Positions 52,844-64,000 of a stretch of 64,000 bases of DNA are shown in pieces. Under the pieces are notes generated by a model, which was given only the letters and a program-made list of their open reading frames with translations, searched no databases and was not told where the DNA came from. The stretch's first letter is position 1. Every line of letters starts with the position of its first letter. The stretch comes from Stenotrophomonas sp. BIO128-Bstrain. GTDB taxonomy: Bacteria; Pseudomonadota; Gammaproteobacteria; Xanthomonadales; Xanthomonadaceae. The position numbers and the translations under genes are program-made. The DNA lies in the NCBI RefSeq assembly GCF_030128875.1, contig NZ_CP124620.1:1364001-1428000 (forward strand). The letters run 5' to 3'.

Positions 52844-53394
52844 ATGCTCGGAGCGGACGCATTCAACCGCCTTGCTCGCGGGTAAGCCCGCCGGTCGAAC
52901 ATGGCCGTCGCTGGCGTCGCTGGCCTCTATGTCGACTCTGGTGTCGCTGCCATCGCCGCCATCGCCGCTATCACTGCGATCACTGCAATCACTGCAATCA
53001 CTGCCATCAACGGCACGGAGGTCTGGAGAATGTTCTGCGTCACGACATTGGTTTGATCCAGAACGAGAAGGCATGTCGATATGCATTGCGCACCGCACTC
53101 GCCAACGGTAGGTGCGCATACGGTTTTCATCGAATCTGAAAGGTTCATCGAGTGCAATGCGCGCGGCGTGCAAGGCGTTGTGGACCGTTTTCGGCAGCGA
53201 CGTCCCGCGTAGTCAACAAATCGTCGCCGAGGGTTCACAGTCCATTGATTCAGCGGGAGTGTAGATTCGATCCGCAGGTCGAGGTTGTGTCTCCGACCGA
53301 TTCTTTTTCCAGGCAGATCACGCTTCGTCCTGTGCGTATCACGCGCGGGGCGGCGAGTGGCTGCGCCATGCCTCCCCCGTTGAGTCTTCCCCCA
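52844..53394. other. long spacer before glgA operon
   Basis: Apart from the 9-bp repeats I see no supported gene. The region has lower GC than its neighbours in places (for example 53030-53130) and should hold the promoter of the seven-gene glycogen operon, but I cannot point to a convincing -10/-35 pair. The three frames through the repeat give only simple Ser/Asp or Val-Ile-Ala runs. Confidence 0.4.
52950..53012. repeat. seven tandem 9-bp units
   Basis: The units run CCATCGCCG twice, then CTATCACTG, CGATCACTG, CAATCACTG twice, and CCATCAACG. The shared core is ATCRCYG. They lie in the 619-bp gap before glgA, outside any supported gene. Nine bases is a multiple of three, so copy changes would keep any reading frame. 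Confidence 0.8.
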
Positions 53395-54950
<1,556 letters not shown>

Positions 54951-54954
<4 letters not shown>

Positions 54955-57191
54955 GCACGCAATGGGAACTGGATGCCGGGATCGAGCCCGGCGGTGAGAG
55001 CGTGTCCGCAGCGCCATTGGCCGAGGCGGCGTTGTCGCCGGCGCGGGCGTCGATTGCCGCCGGCGCGCCTGGCGATGCCTTCGCGCTGCTGGGCCCCCAC
55101 CGTGATGCTACCGGCGCCTGGCGCCTGCACGTGCTGTTCCCGGCCGCACTCGCGGTCCTGCGCCGTGACGCGGACGGCCACTGGCGGCCGATGGCCGCCA
55201 TGGGCGAGGGCATCTTCGAGGCCCCCATCGAGGGGCCCGTGGTGAGCCTGCTGCGGGTCGATTGGGGCGGCGTGCAACAGGAGATCGAAGACGTTTACGC
55301 CTTCGGTCCCGTGCTGGACGAGGATGCACTGGCCGGCATCGCCGCCGGCGACCCGAACAGCGTCCGCGTGGCGCTGGGTGCGCACCAGGCAAAGCAGCAG
55401 GGTATCGATGGCGTGCGTTTCGCCGTCTGGGCCCCGAACGCGCGCCGTGTTTCGGTGGTGGGCGACTTCAATGGCTGGGACGGGCGGCGTCACCCGATGC
55501 GGTTGCGCCATGGCGCTGGCGTGTGGGAGATCTTCCTGCCGCGCGTGGAGGCCGGCGCGCGCTACAAGTTCGAGATCACCGCAGCCGACGGGACCCGGCT
55601 GACCCACAAGGCCGACCCGATGGCCCGCCAGTCCGAGCTGCTGCCGGGCACGGCCTCGGTAGTGGCCGATGGGGCGCAGCGTGCATGGCAGGACCACGCC
55701 TGGATGCAGGCGCGCGCATCGATGGATGACCGCGCGATCTCCATCTATGAAGTGCACGCCGGTTCCTGGCGGCGCGGTGACAACGGCAACGTGCTCGACT
55801 GGGACCAGCTCGGCGACCAGCTCATTCCCTACGTGACGGGCCTGGGCTTCACCCATATCGAACTGCTGCCGGTCAGCGAGCATCCGTTCGGCGGGTCGTG
55901 GGGCTATCAGCCGCTCGGCCTGTATGCCCCCACCGCGCGGCACGGCGGGCCGGACCGTTTCGCACGCTTCGTCGATCGCTGCCACCAGGCTGGACTCGGC
56001 GTGATCGTGGACTGGGTCGGCGCGCATTTCCCGTCTGATGCGCATGGCATGCAACGTTTCGACGGCACCGCGCTGTATGAGCACGATGACCCGCGCCAGG
56101 GCCTGCACCCGGACTGGGACACGCTGATCTACAACTTCGGCCGCAGCGAAGTGACCGGTTTCCTGATCGGCAGCGCACTGGAGTGGATCGAGCGGTTCCA
56201 TATCGATGGCCTGCGCGTGGATGCCGTCGCCTCGATGCTGTATCGGGACTACAGCCGCGAGGATGGGCAGTGGATCCCCAACGCGCACGGTGGCCGCGAG
56301 AACCTGGAGGCGATCGCCTTCCTGCGCGACCTCAACGATGCCATCGCCCGGCAGGCACGCGGCGTGCTGGTGATCGCCGAGGAATCCACTGCGTGGCCGG
56401 GGGTGACCGCCCCCAGCGGCGAGGGCGGCTTGGGCTTCACCCACAAGTGGAACATGGGGTGGATGCACGACACGCTGAGCTACCTGGGCCGCGACCCGAT
56501 CCATCGCTCGCACCATCACAGCCAGATGACCTTCAGCGCGATGTACGCCTTCTCCGAGCAGTTCGTCCTGCCGCTCTCCCACGATGAAGTGGTGCACGGA
56601 AAGGGATCGCTGCTGGGCAAGATGCCCGGCGACCGCTGGCAGCAGCTGGCCAACCTCAGAGCCTACCTCGGTTTCATGTGGGCCCACCCGGGCAGCAAAC
56701 TGCTGTTCATGGGCGGTGAATTCGCGCAATGCACCGAATGGAACCACGATGCCCAGCTGGACTGGGCACAGGCGTCCGAGCCGGCACACGCGGGCGTGGC
56801 GCGGATGGTCGGCGACCTCAACCGGCTGCTGCGCGAGCTGCCGGCGCTGCAGCACGGCAACCGGACCGAGCAGGGATTCGAGTGGAGCGTGGGCGACGAT
56901 CACGTCAACAGCGTGCTCGCCTTCATCCGCCACGATCCGCGTGGGAGCGCCGGCCCGCTGCTGGCGGTCAGCAATTTCACCCCGATGGCGCGCCACGGCT
57001 ATCGCGTAGGGGTGCCGCACGCCGGGCGCTGGCAGGAAGTGTTCAACAGCGACAGCCGTTTCTACGGTGGCAGTGACATCGGCAACCATGGGCAGGTCGA
57101 TACCCTGCCGATCGCGATGCACGGGCACGCGCAGTCACTGGCCTTGACCCTGCCGCCGCTGTCCACCGTGTTCCTGCAGGTGGAGGGGTGA
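54951..57191 (+). CDS. glgB: 1,4-alpha-glucan branching enzyme
   Basis: This 746-residue GH13 enzyme makes alpha-1,6 branches. There are two N-terminal beta domains (N1 at about 20-130 and CBM48 around 140-240 with [22 protein letters not shown]), then the barrel. The catalytic nucleophile is D424 ([11 protein letters not shown]), the acid is E477 (IAEESTAW), and the stabilising pair is H544-D545 (LSHDEVVHG). All are intact and the length is normal. It overlaps glgA upstream and treZ downstream (GTGA), so branching and trehalose genes are co-translated. Confidence 0.95.
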
Positions 57192-58924
57192 CGGCGGGAG
57201 AGCGATTTGGCGCCTGGCGGCAGCCTGGAGGTGACCATGTCTTCCGTCTCTGGGCACCGGCCGCGCAGTCCGTGGAGCTGCTGCTCGACGGCGAGGCGCT
57301 GCCGATGCAGGCAGCCGACGACGGCAGCTACTGGATCCGGCTGGTGTGTGCAGCGGGGGCGCGCTACCGCTATCGCATCGACGGGACGCTCAGCGTTCCC
57401 GATCCGGCCTCGCGCTGGCAACCCGAAGGGCTCAACGGCCCCAGTGCCGTGCTGGACGAAGATGGCCATGCATGGCAACACGCCGATTGGGCGGGCAGGC
57501 CGTGGGAGGAAGCCGTCCTCTATGAAGTCCACGTGGGTGCTGTAGGCGGTTACGCCGCGCTGCAGGCGCAACTCCCGGCACTGGCAGCGATGGGTATCAC
57601 CGCCCTTGAACTGATGCCGCTGGCCACCTTTCCGGGAACGCGCAACTGGGGCTACGACGGCGCATTGCCCTACGCGCCGGCCGCCGCCTATGGCAGCCCG
57701 GACGAGCTCAAGGCGCTGATCGACCACGCGCATGCGCTGGGTCTGATGGTGCTGCTGGACGTGGTCTACAACCACTTCGGCCCGGAGGGCAATCATCTGC
57801 CGCAGTATGCGCCCGCGTTTTTCCGTGACGACGTCACCACCCCGTGGGGTGCGGCGATCGACTTCCGGGAACCGCACGTGCAACGCTTTTTCATCGACAA
57901 CGCGCTGATGTGGCTGCGCGAGTACCGGTTCGATGGCCTGCGCCTGGACGCCGTGCACGCGATCCAGCCGCCGTCGTTCCTCGCCCAGCTGCGCGAGGCG
58001 ATCCAGAAGCACGGGCCGTCGCACCAGGTGCACCTGATCCTGGAGAACGAGCACAACACCGCCTCGCTGCTGGCCGAGGGTTACACCGCGCAGTGGAATG
58101 ACGACTTCCACAACGCGCTGCACGTCTTGCTGACCGGCGAAACGGAGGGCTACTACGCTGATTTCGCGGCCGACCCGACCGCACAGCTGGCGCGGGTGCT
58201 GGCCGAGGGATTTGCCTGGCAGGGGGGAGTCAACCGCCTGGGGCAGCGGCGGGGCGAGCCCAGTGCGGGGCTGTCGCCGGCGCACTTCGTGATCTTCGCG
58301 CAGAACCATGACCAGATCGGCAATCGCGCCTTCGGCGACCGCCTGCAGACACTGGTGTCGCCCGAGCGGCTGCAGGTGGCGCTGGCGCTGACCGCCCTGA
58401 CACCGATGATTCCCTTGTTCTTCATGGGTGAGCCGTGGGGCGCGCGCGAGCCTTTCCTGTTCTTCACCGATTTCGATGCGCCGCTTGACCAGGCGGTACG
58501 CGATGGACGCCGTGCCGAGTTCAGCCTCTTCAGTGCCTTTGCCGATCCGCAGGCGCAGGCCTCGATCCCGGACCCGAATGCCCTGGCGACCTTCCAGGCG
58601 TCGCAGGCGCCGCTGCCGTCAGCCGAAGCACGTCAGCAGAACCCGTGGCTGGCGGCCTTCCGCAGCGTGCTGACCCTGCGCTGGCAATTTCTGGTGCCGC
58701 AATTGCGGCACGCCCGCAGCCTCGGCGCGAGCGTGCTCGGCAACGGCGCGGTACGCGCAGGCTGGCAACTGGGCGATGCCCAATGGTGGCTGGCCTTCAA
58801 CCTTGGCCAGACCGCCGTGCTGGCCGATCTGCCTTATGGCGAAACCGTGCTGCAGCTGGGCGAGGTCGGGCACGGCCAGCTGCTGGCACCGGCCGCGCTG
58901 CTGGTGCGGCGCGTGGCGGCATGA
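57188..58924 (+). CDS. treZ: malto-oligosyltrehalose trehalohydrolase
   Basis: This 578-residue GH13 enzyme releases trehalose from maltooligosyl-trehalose. It has a short N-terminal CBM48-like domain ([20 protein letters not shown]), the barrel nucleophile D254 (LRLDAVHAI), acid E286 (LILENEHNT), and QNHDQIGNR. The missing-calcium-site style FYLVDV region is replaced by [18 protein letters not shown] start at 57188 overlaps the glgB stop. It works with TreY encoded three genes on. Confidence 0.94.
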   Translation: MTAGERFGAWRQPGGDHVFRLWAPAAQSVELLLDGEALPMQAADDGSYWIRLVCAAGARYRYRIDGTLSVPDPASRWQPEGLNGPSAVLDEDGHAWQHADWAGRPWEEAVLYEVHVGAVGGYAALQAQLPALAAMGITALELMPLATFPGTRNWGYDGALPYAPAAAYGSPDELKALIDHAHALGLMVLLDVVYNHFGPEGNHLPQYAPAFFRDDVTTPWGAAIDFREPHVQRFFIDNALMWLREYRFDGLRLDAVHAIQPPSFLAQLREAIQKHGPSHQVHLILENEHNTASLLAEGYTAQWNDDFHNALHVLLTGETEGYYADFAADPTAQLARVLAEGFAWQGGVNRLGQRRGEPSAGLSPAHFVIFAQNHDQIGNRAFGDRLQTLVSPERLQVALALTALTPMIPLFFMGEPWGAREPFLFFTDFDAPLDQAVRDGRRAEFSLFSAFADPQAQASIPDPNALATFQASQAPLPSAEARQQNPWLAAFRSVLTLRWQFLVPQLRHARSLGASVLGNGAVRAGWQLGDAQWWLAFNLGQTAVLADLPYGETVLQLGEVGHGQLLAPAALLVRRVAA

Positions 58925-60813
58925 ACGCCACGCCCGCGCTGGCCAGCCTGGCCGAGGCGGCCGGGCTGCTGATCCGCTGGGAGGACGTGCACGGCACGCC
59001 GCGCATCGTCGAACAGGACACACTGCAGAGCGTGCTGGACGCATTGGGCTGGCGCGCGGGAACACCGGCGCAGTGCCAGCAGAGCCTGCAGCATTGCCTG
59101 CACGAGCGCGCCGCTCCGTGGCTGCGCACCGTGCAGCTCGGTGAGCCCTTGGTGCTGGACGTGGAAGGCGCAGGTGAGTGGTGCGATGAACGCGGTCACA
59201 CCATGCCGGCGACGCGGGCACGACCCGGTGTCTGGGTAGTGCCGGAGCAGCCCGGCTACTGGCGCCTGCGCGTCGGGCAGGATGAGCATGCCGTGGCGGT
59301 GGCGCCGACGCGCTGCTTCAGCGTGGCCGATGCCACCGGTCTCGCCGAGCCGCGCAGCTGGGGCGCGGTGCTCCAGGTATATGCCGCGCGCCGTGCCGGA
59401 GATGACGGCATCGGCGACAGCAGTGCTGCGCAGCAGTGGTGTGAGCGCATTGCCGCCGCCGGTGGCGATGCGGTGGCGCTGAGCCCGCTGCACGCCGCGG
59501 GCCGGATCGATGCGTCCTTCAGTCCCTATTCGCCGAGTGACCGTCGCTTTCTCGAGCCGGTGTATGCCGGCACGCTGGAGGAGTGGGACATGGCCGAGGA
59601 CGATGCGCCGGACCCGACGCCGGCGGATGGCCTGATCGACTGGGCCGGCGCGGCGGCACGCAAGTGGCATCGCCTGCAGCAGTCGTACCAGCGGGTCACC
59701 CAGGCACCAGAGGCACTGCAGCGTGATCTGCGTGGCTTCGAGCAGGAGGGCGGCGCCGCACTGGCCGCGTTCGCGCGATGCAACGCCGCCGCGATGGGCC
59801 AGCGCGATCCAGCGTTGCAGGTGCATGCGCAATGGCGCGCTGCGCGCAGCTGGCAGCAGGCGCAACGCCGCGCGCAGGAGGCCGGCATGGCACTGGGCCT
59901 GATCGCCGACCTGGCGGTCGGCTTCACCGCCGATGGCGCCGAGGCGGCCGCGGCTGCCGACACCGCCCTGCGTGGGCTGGTACTGGGTGCACCGCCGGAC
60001 GCCTTCGCCCCTGACGGACAGGTCTGGGGCATCAGCAGCTACTCGCCGGATGGATTGCGCCGCAGCGGCTTTGCGCCGTTCATCACCCTGCTGCGCGCCG
60101 TGATGCGTGACCGGGGCGGGGTGCGTATCGACCACATCCTCGGCCTGCAGCGGCTATGGGTGGTGCCGCACGGCGCGGGTTCGGGGCAGGGGGTGTACCT
60201 GCGCTATCCGCTGGCCGATCTGCTCAATCTGCTGGCGCTGGAATCCTGGCGCAACCGCTGCATTGTCATCGGCGAAGATCTCGGGGTCGTGCCGCCCGGG
60301 ATTCGTGACACGTTGGCCGCGCGCGGCGTGCTCGGCATGGATGTGCTCGCCTTCACCCGCGCGCCGGACGGCGACTTCCTGCCGCCGGCACAGTGGCGGC
60401 GCGACGCCGTCGCACTGACCGGCACCCACGATCTGCCGACGCTGGAAGGCTGGCAACACGGCGATGACCTGCGCTGGCGGGCGCACCTGGGCGCAGCGCC
60501 GGCCGCCGATACCGCGCAGGCCATGGCCGCGCGGCGCGAGGACGTGGCGCGGCTGGCCCGCGCGGTCGGCACCGATGGCGCTGCGCCGGATGCCCTCCGG
60601 CTGGCCGCGCTGCGGCAGGTCGCCGCCAGCCCGGCGCCGTTGGCGCTGTTGCCGGTGGAAGACGCGCTGGGCCTGCGTGGCCAGGTCAATCTCCCGGGCA
60701 CGGTCGCGGTCCACCCGAACTGGCGCCAGCGCCTGCCATCCCCGTTGCCGTTGCGGACGCTGGACCGTTCGCTGCAGCAGTTCGCCGCGGCCCGCCGCCG
60801 CCAGGAGCATTGA
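58921..60813 (+). CDS. malQ: 4-alpha-glucanotransferase (amylomaltase)
   Basis: This 630-residue GH77 enzyme moves maltosyl units between glucans. The N terminus (about 1-140) is a beta-rich domain found in MalQ of proteobacteria; the barrel has the nucleophile region VRIDHILGLQRLWVVP, acid-base region IGEDLGVVPPGI, and TGTHDLPTLEGW. Substrate-loop LGAPPDAFAPDGQVWG is present. It would rework short maltodextrins left by TreY/TreZ. ATGA overlap with treZ. Confidence 0.93.
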   Translation: MNATPALASLAEAAGLLIRWEDVHGTPRIVEQDTLQSVLDALGWRAGTPAQCQQSLQHCLHERAAPWLRTVQLGEPLVLDVEGAGEWCDERGHTMPATRARPGVWVVPEQPGYWRLRVGQDEHAVAVAPTRCFSVADATGLAEPRSWGAVLQVYAARRAGDDGIGDSSAAQQWCERIAAAGGDAVALSPLHAAGRIDASFSPYSPSDRRFLEPVYAGTLEEWDMAEDDAPDPTPADGLIDWAGAAARKWHRLQQSYQRVTQAPEALQRDLRGFEQEGGAALAAFARCNAAAMGQRDPALQVHAQWRAARSWQQAQRRAQEAGMALGLIADLAVGFTADGAEAAAAADTALRGLVLGAPPDAFAPDGQVWGISSYSPDGLRRSGFAPFITLLRAVMRDRGGVRIDHILGLQRLWVVPHGAGSGQGVYLRYPLADLLNLLALESWRNRCIVIGEDLGVVPPGIRDTLAARGVLGMDVLAFTRAPDGDFLPPAQWRRDAVALTGTHDLPTLEGWQHGDDLRWRAHLGAAPAADTAQAMAARREDVARLARAVGTDGAAPDALRLAALRQVAASPAPLALLPVEDALGLRGQVNLPGTVAVHPNWRQRLPSPLPLRTLDRSLQQFAAARRRQEH

Positions 60814-60814
60814 G

Positions 60815-63361
60815 ATGGTTCCGTTCCGCGCCACCGCCCGCCTGCAGCTGCACGCCGGCTTCGATTTCGACGCGGCCCGCGCGCAGGTGGATTACTACGC
60901 TTCATTGGGCATCAGTCACCTGTACCTGTCGCCGATCGCCAGCGCGATGCCCGGTTCCACGCATGGCTACGACGTCATCGATCCCACCACGGTCAATCCG
61001 GAGCTGGGCGGGGAGGCCGGATTGCAGCGTCTTTCCGACGCCGTGCGCGCACGCGGGATGGGCCTGATCCTGGATATCGTGCCGAACCACATGGCGGCGC
61101 ACCCGCTCAATCCGTATTGGGCCGATGTGCTGGCCCACGGCAAGGCCAGCGCGCATGCCGGCTGGTTCGACATCGCCTGGCGCGCACCGGGGCGTGACGG
61201 CAAGCTGTGGCTGCCGGTGCTGGATCGGCCGCTGTCCAGCGCGATCGCCGAAGGCGTGCTCACCGTGCAGCGCGCCGCCAACGGATCGGCGGGCGTCGCG
61301 CACCACGGCACCGTGTATCCGCTGGCGCCCTCTACCTGGGCCGCGGGCGGGTCGGAGCTGACGGCACCGGCCCTGGCCGGCGTGCTGGCGGCGCAGCCCT
61401 ACCGGCTGGCGTGGTGGCGCAGTGGCGATGACCGGATCAACTACCGTCGCTTCTTCACCATTGCCTCGCTGGTCGCGCTGCAGATGCACCGCCGCGATGT
61501 CTTCGAGACCGTGCATGCACTTCCGCTGCGCCTGGTGGCGGAGGGACGGGTGGATGGCCTGCGCGTGGACCACGTGGATGGACTCCGCGATCCGGCCGGT
61601 TACCTGCACCGGCTGCGCGCAGCGCTGGACGCTGCCGGCGCCCGCCGTGGGCTGTCGCCTGGCGCGCTGGGCCTGTGGGTGGAGAAGATCCTGGCGCCGG
61701 ATGAAGCCTTGCGGGCGGACTGGCCGTGCGATGGCACCACCGGCTACGACTTCATGGACCAGGTCGGTGCATTGCTGCACAGCGGTGCCGGCGGCAACCC
61801 GCTGACACGGCACTGGCAGCAGGTCACCGGTGACCCCCGCAGCTTCCGCGAGGTGGAACTGGAGGCCAGGCGCGACGTGCTGGAGCACGGCCTGCGCGCC
61901 GAGTTCGATGCCTTCGTCGCCCGCCTCGTCCGCCTTTCGCGCCTCACCGGCGGCATCGCCGCTGATTTCGGCAGGCCCCTGCTGGCGCGCGCGGCGTTGT
62001 CCTTGTTGAGTCACTTCCCGGTGTACCGCAGCTATCTCACCCACGCGGCTCCGGGCGCTGAGGATCGTCGGCTGTGGCAGCAGGCCATCGAGGCGGCCAT
62101 CGCCGGCAGCGCGCCGGACCAGGTGGCTGCGATCGAGCAGATCGCCGCGTGGGTGCTGGCGCCGCCATCGCAGGAGGATGACCCGGCGCTGCATCGCCGC
62201 GGCCTGGCGCTGCGGCAGCGGGCCCAGCTGCTCAGCGCGCCGCTCAACGCCAAGGCGGTGGAAGACAGCAGCTTCTATCGGCATGCGCCGCTGTTGTCCC
62301 GCAACGAGGTTGGTAGCCATCCAACGGTACTGAGTGTGTCGGCACCGCGTTTCCATGGGTTCATGCGCGCCCGCCACGACCAGCACCCGCGCAGCCTGCT
62401 TGCCACGGCCACGCATGACCATAAACGCGGCGAAGACGCCCGGATGCGATTGGCGGTGGTGTCAGCGTGGCCCGAATGGTGGCTGCGCCAGGTGCGTCGC
62501 TTTGAACGGCTCGCAGCGTCACTCGGTGCCGGTGCACTGCATGCGGCGGACCGCGAGATGCTGTGGCAGACACTGGTCTCGGTCTGGCCGGCCGAGGGTG
62601 GATCAGGCGCTGATCTCGCTGCGCGCGTGGTGCAGTGGCAGGCCAAGGCGCTGCGCGAGGGTGGCCAGCGCAGCAGTTGGGGCCATCCGGATGAGGCTTA
62701 CGAGTCGTGCGCGGCGGCGGTGGTGGAAGCACTGATCGACAGCGATGCCGGGCAGGCGTTCCGCGCGGCCGTGCAGGACGTCGTGGCGCGCATCGCGCCG
62801 GCCGGGGCGCGTTTCAGCCTGAGCCAGACCGCGCTGCGGCTGAGCGTGCCGGGCGTGCCGGATCTGTACCAGGGCACCGAAGGCTGGGATCTGTCATTGG
62901 TGGACCCGGACAACCGGCGGCCGGTGGACTATGCGCTGCGTGGCCACTGGCGCCGGGATGCGCGTGCGTGGCCGGTACTGCTGCAGGGGTGGCGCGATGG
63001 CGTGGCCAAGGCGCGCCTGGTGCAGACCTTGCTGCAGGCCCGGAGCAGCGCCCCGGAGCTGTTCGCGCTGGGCGGTTATGTGCCATTGCCGACCACGCTG
63101 CCCGAACGCGTGCTGGCCTTCGCGCGCGAACACGGCGCGCAGCGGCTGATCGTGGTCGCCGCGATCGCCACCACCGTGCGTCCCGCGCAGGAAGTCACGG
63201 CGGCGTTGCCTGCCCGGTTCTGGGGCACGGGCCGCGTGACGATTCCGCAGGGGCGCTATCGCAATCTGCTCACCGGCACGTCGGTAGAAATCACCGACCC
63301 CGATATTTCCCTGCGGGCGCTGTCCGATGGCAGCCCCGTGACCCTGCTGATCAACGAGTGA
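60815..63361 (+). CDS. treY: malto-oligosyltrehalose synthase
   Basis: This 848-residue GH13 enzyme isomerises the reducing-end glucose of maltodextrin to a trehalosyl end. Signature segments are TARLQLHAGFDFDAARAQ, ISHLYLSPIASAMPGSTHGYDV, the catalytic region DGLRVDHVDGLRDP and KVLAPDEALR-like EKILAPDEALR, then QTALRLSVPGVPDLYQGTE. It begins one base after the malQ stop (TGAGATG). It supplies the substrate of TreZ, so the operon converts glycogen to trehalose without UDP-glucose. Confidence 0.95.
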   Translation: MVPFRATARLQLHAGFDFDAARAQVDYYASLGISHLYLSPIASAMPGSTHGYDVIDPTTVNPELGGEAGLQRLSDAVRARGMGLILDIVPNHMAAHPLNPYWADVLAHGKASAHAGWFDIAWRAPGRDGKLWLPVLDRPLSSAIAEGVLTVQRAANGSAGVAHHGTVYPLAPSTWAAGGSELTAPALAGVLAAQPYRLAWWRSGDDRINYRRFFTIASLVALQMHRRDVFETVHALPLRLVAEGRVDGLRVDHVDGLRDPAGYLHRLRAALDAAGARRGLSPGALGLWVEKILAPDEALRADWPCDGTTGYDFMDQVGALLHSGAGGNPLTRHWQQVTGDPRSFREVELEARRDVLEHGLRAEFDAFVARLVRLSRLTGGIAADFGRPLLARAALSLLSHFPVYRSYLTHAAPGAEDRRLWQQAIEAAIAGSAPDQVAAIEQIAAWVLAPPSQEDDPALHRRGLALRQRAQLLSAPLNAKAVEDSSFYRHAPLLSRNEVGSHPTVLSVSAPRFHGFMRARHDQHPRSLLATATHDHKRGEDARMRLAVVSAWPEWWLRQVRRFERLAASLGAGALHAADREMLWQTLVSVWPAEGGSGADLAARVVQWQAKALREGGQRSSWGHPDEAYESCAAAVVEALIDSDAGQAFRAAVQDVVARIAPAGARFSLSQTALRLSVPGVPDLYQGTEGWDLSLVDPDNRRPVDYALRGHWRRDARAWPVLLQGWRDGVAKARLVQTLLQARSSAPELFALGGYVPLPTTLPERVLAFAREHGAQRLIVVAAIATTVRPAQEVTAALPARFWGTGRVTIPQGRYRNLLTGTSVEITDPDISLRALSDGSPVTLLINE

Positions 63362-63371
63362 AGCAAGCGCA

Positions 63372-63536
63372 ATGGACGAAAACGAACGACGTGAACGCAT
63401 CGGGGCCCTGGCCCGCCAGATCTGGGAAGCCGAAGGCCGTCCGGACGGGCAGGACCAACGGCATTGGTTGATGGCCGAACGGCTGTTCGATGCCGAGCTG
63501 CAGGCCGCGGGCCACACCGTCGAGACGCGCCGATGA
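63372..63536 (+). CDS. DUF2934 small protein
   Basis: This 54-residue protein begins MDENERRERIGALARQIWEA and ends with ERLFDAELQAAG. It is the short helical DUF2934 family often found inside trehalose/glycogen operons of proteobacteria and rhizobia, with the conserved pattern IxxxAxxIWExEGxPxGxxxxHW. Function unknown; a role as a small partner of the glycogen enzymes is inference from context. It starts 11 bases after the treY stop, and its TGA overlaps the glgX start. Confidence 0.8.
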   Translation: MDENERRERIGALARQIWEAEGRPDGQDQRHWLMAERLFDAELQAAGHTVETRR

Positions 63537-64000
63537 GTGCCCGCCAGTTTGCCCAGTCCTCGCGCCTGCGGGGCGGACGCCCCTTCCCGTTGGGGGCCAC
63601 CTGGGATGGCCTGGGCGTCAACTTCGCGCTGTACAGCCGGCATGCGACCAAGGTCGAGCTGTGCCTGTTCAACGAGCGTGGCCGTGAGGTCGAGCGCATC
63701 GTGCTGCCCGAGTACACCGATGAAATCTGGCACGGCTACCTGCCGGACGCACGGCCCGGCCAGCGCTACGGCTACCGGGTGCATGGTCCCTACGCACCGG
63801 AAGCCGGGCACCGGTTCAACCCCAACAAACTGCTGCTGGATCCGTATGCCAAGCAGATCGTCGGTCAGCTCAAGTGGGCGCCGGCGTTGTTCGGCTACAC
63901 GATCGGGCACAAGGACAAGGACCTGAGCTTCGACAAACGCGACAGCGCGCCGTACATGCCGCGTTGCGCCGTGGTCGATCCGGCCTTCACCTGGGGCCGC
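63533..64000 (+). CDS. glgX: glycogen debranching enzyme (5' part, runs off window)
   Basis: The first 156 residues are visible. They show the N-terminal CBM48 domain of GlgX/TreX-type isoamylases: GRPFPLGATWDGLGVNFALYSRHATKVELCLF, RYGYRVHGPYAPEAGHRFNPNKLLLDPYAK. The catalytic barrel lies beyond the right edge. It removes alpha-1,6 branches so that TreY can act on linear chains. ATG 63533 overlaps the DUF2934 stop by four bases. Confidence 0.93.
   Translation, partial: MSARQFAQSSRLRGGRPFPLGATWDGLGVNFALYSRHATKVELCLFNERGREVERIVLPEYTDEIWHGYLPDARPGQRYGYRVHGPYAPEAGHRFNPNKLLLDPYAKQIVGQLKWAPALFGYTIGHKDKDLSFDKRDSAPYMPRCAVVDPAFTWGR

Noticed and set aside
52950..53012. Possible CRISPR array
   Set aside because: Units are 9 bp and contiguous with no spacers, so it is a simple tandem repeat.

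Overview
This window is high-GC (roughly two-thirds G+C), densely coded chromosome from a gammaproteobacterium of the Xanthomonadaceae, most likely Stenotrophomonas or a close relative. The best genus clue is a set of short palindromes preceded by the tetranucleotide GTAG (42102-42212 and 46432-46456). These match the SMAG/GTAG REP family described in Stenotrophomonas maltophilia. Other clues are the many TonB-dependent receptors, the glg/tre gene order and the frequent ATGA/GTGA start-stop overlaps. I saw no rRNA, tRNA, CRISPR array, insertion sequence or prophage. The window opens inside a DUF2092 gene and closes inside glgX.

Layout. 1-8541: envelope and periplasmic functions: a DUF2092 protein, a DUF885 metallopeptidase, a TonB receptor translationally coupled to a Tat-exported PLP aminotransferase-like protein, and a Tat-exported bicovalent-type flavin oxidase. 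8820-15886: a Cys-type arylsulfatase and the large helicase Lhr. 15919-19956: an Old Yellow Enzyme reductase with its divergent LysR regulator, then a DUF2231 membrane protein coupled to a sorbosone-dehydrogenase-like lipoprotein. 20011-23466: a copper-detoxification unit (CueR-type promoter, copA, cueR and a CopZ-like chaperone). 23577-29431: an electrophile-response unit with a NemR-like repressor, a DJ-1/PfpI protein and a three-gene efflux operon, with two copies of one operator. 29513-31169: a small unknown gene and a MocR-type regulator. 31360-37871: a cytochrome bo oxidase operon cyoABCD running directly into PCuAC and Sco copper chaperones, then an MFS exporter.

37918-48150 holds a methyltransferase, an MntR-box-controlled mntH, a TspO-like membrane protein, a quinone-oxidoreductase-like enzyme behind a nine-codon leader, a frameshifted LysR gene beside a cupin gene, an NAD(P)-binding protein, an M14 carboxypeptidase, a LysR gene divergent from an mdtJI pair, and a PEP mutase-like enzyme. 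48248-52775 holds a FecA-like TonB receptor with a candidate Fur box, a tiny membrane protein, and an MFS transporter plus DeoR regulator behind a clear sigma-70-type promoter. 53395-64000 is one glycogen/trehalose operon, glgA-glgB-treZ-malQ-treY-DUF2934-glgX, with every junction overlapping or nearly so. It would build glycogen, convert it to trehalose and debranch it.

The most striking regulatory story is the NemR-like unit: the redox Cys and Lys of the E. coli sensor are conserved, and the same 15-bp operator stands before both a putative glyoxalase and an efflux operon. The best candidate for unexplored biology is the TonB receptor/Tat aminotransferase pair, in which a periplasmic PLP-fold protein has lost a usual PLP-phosphate Arg.
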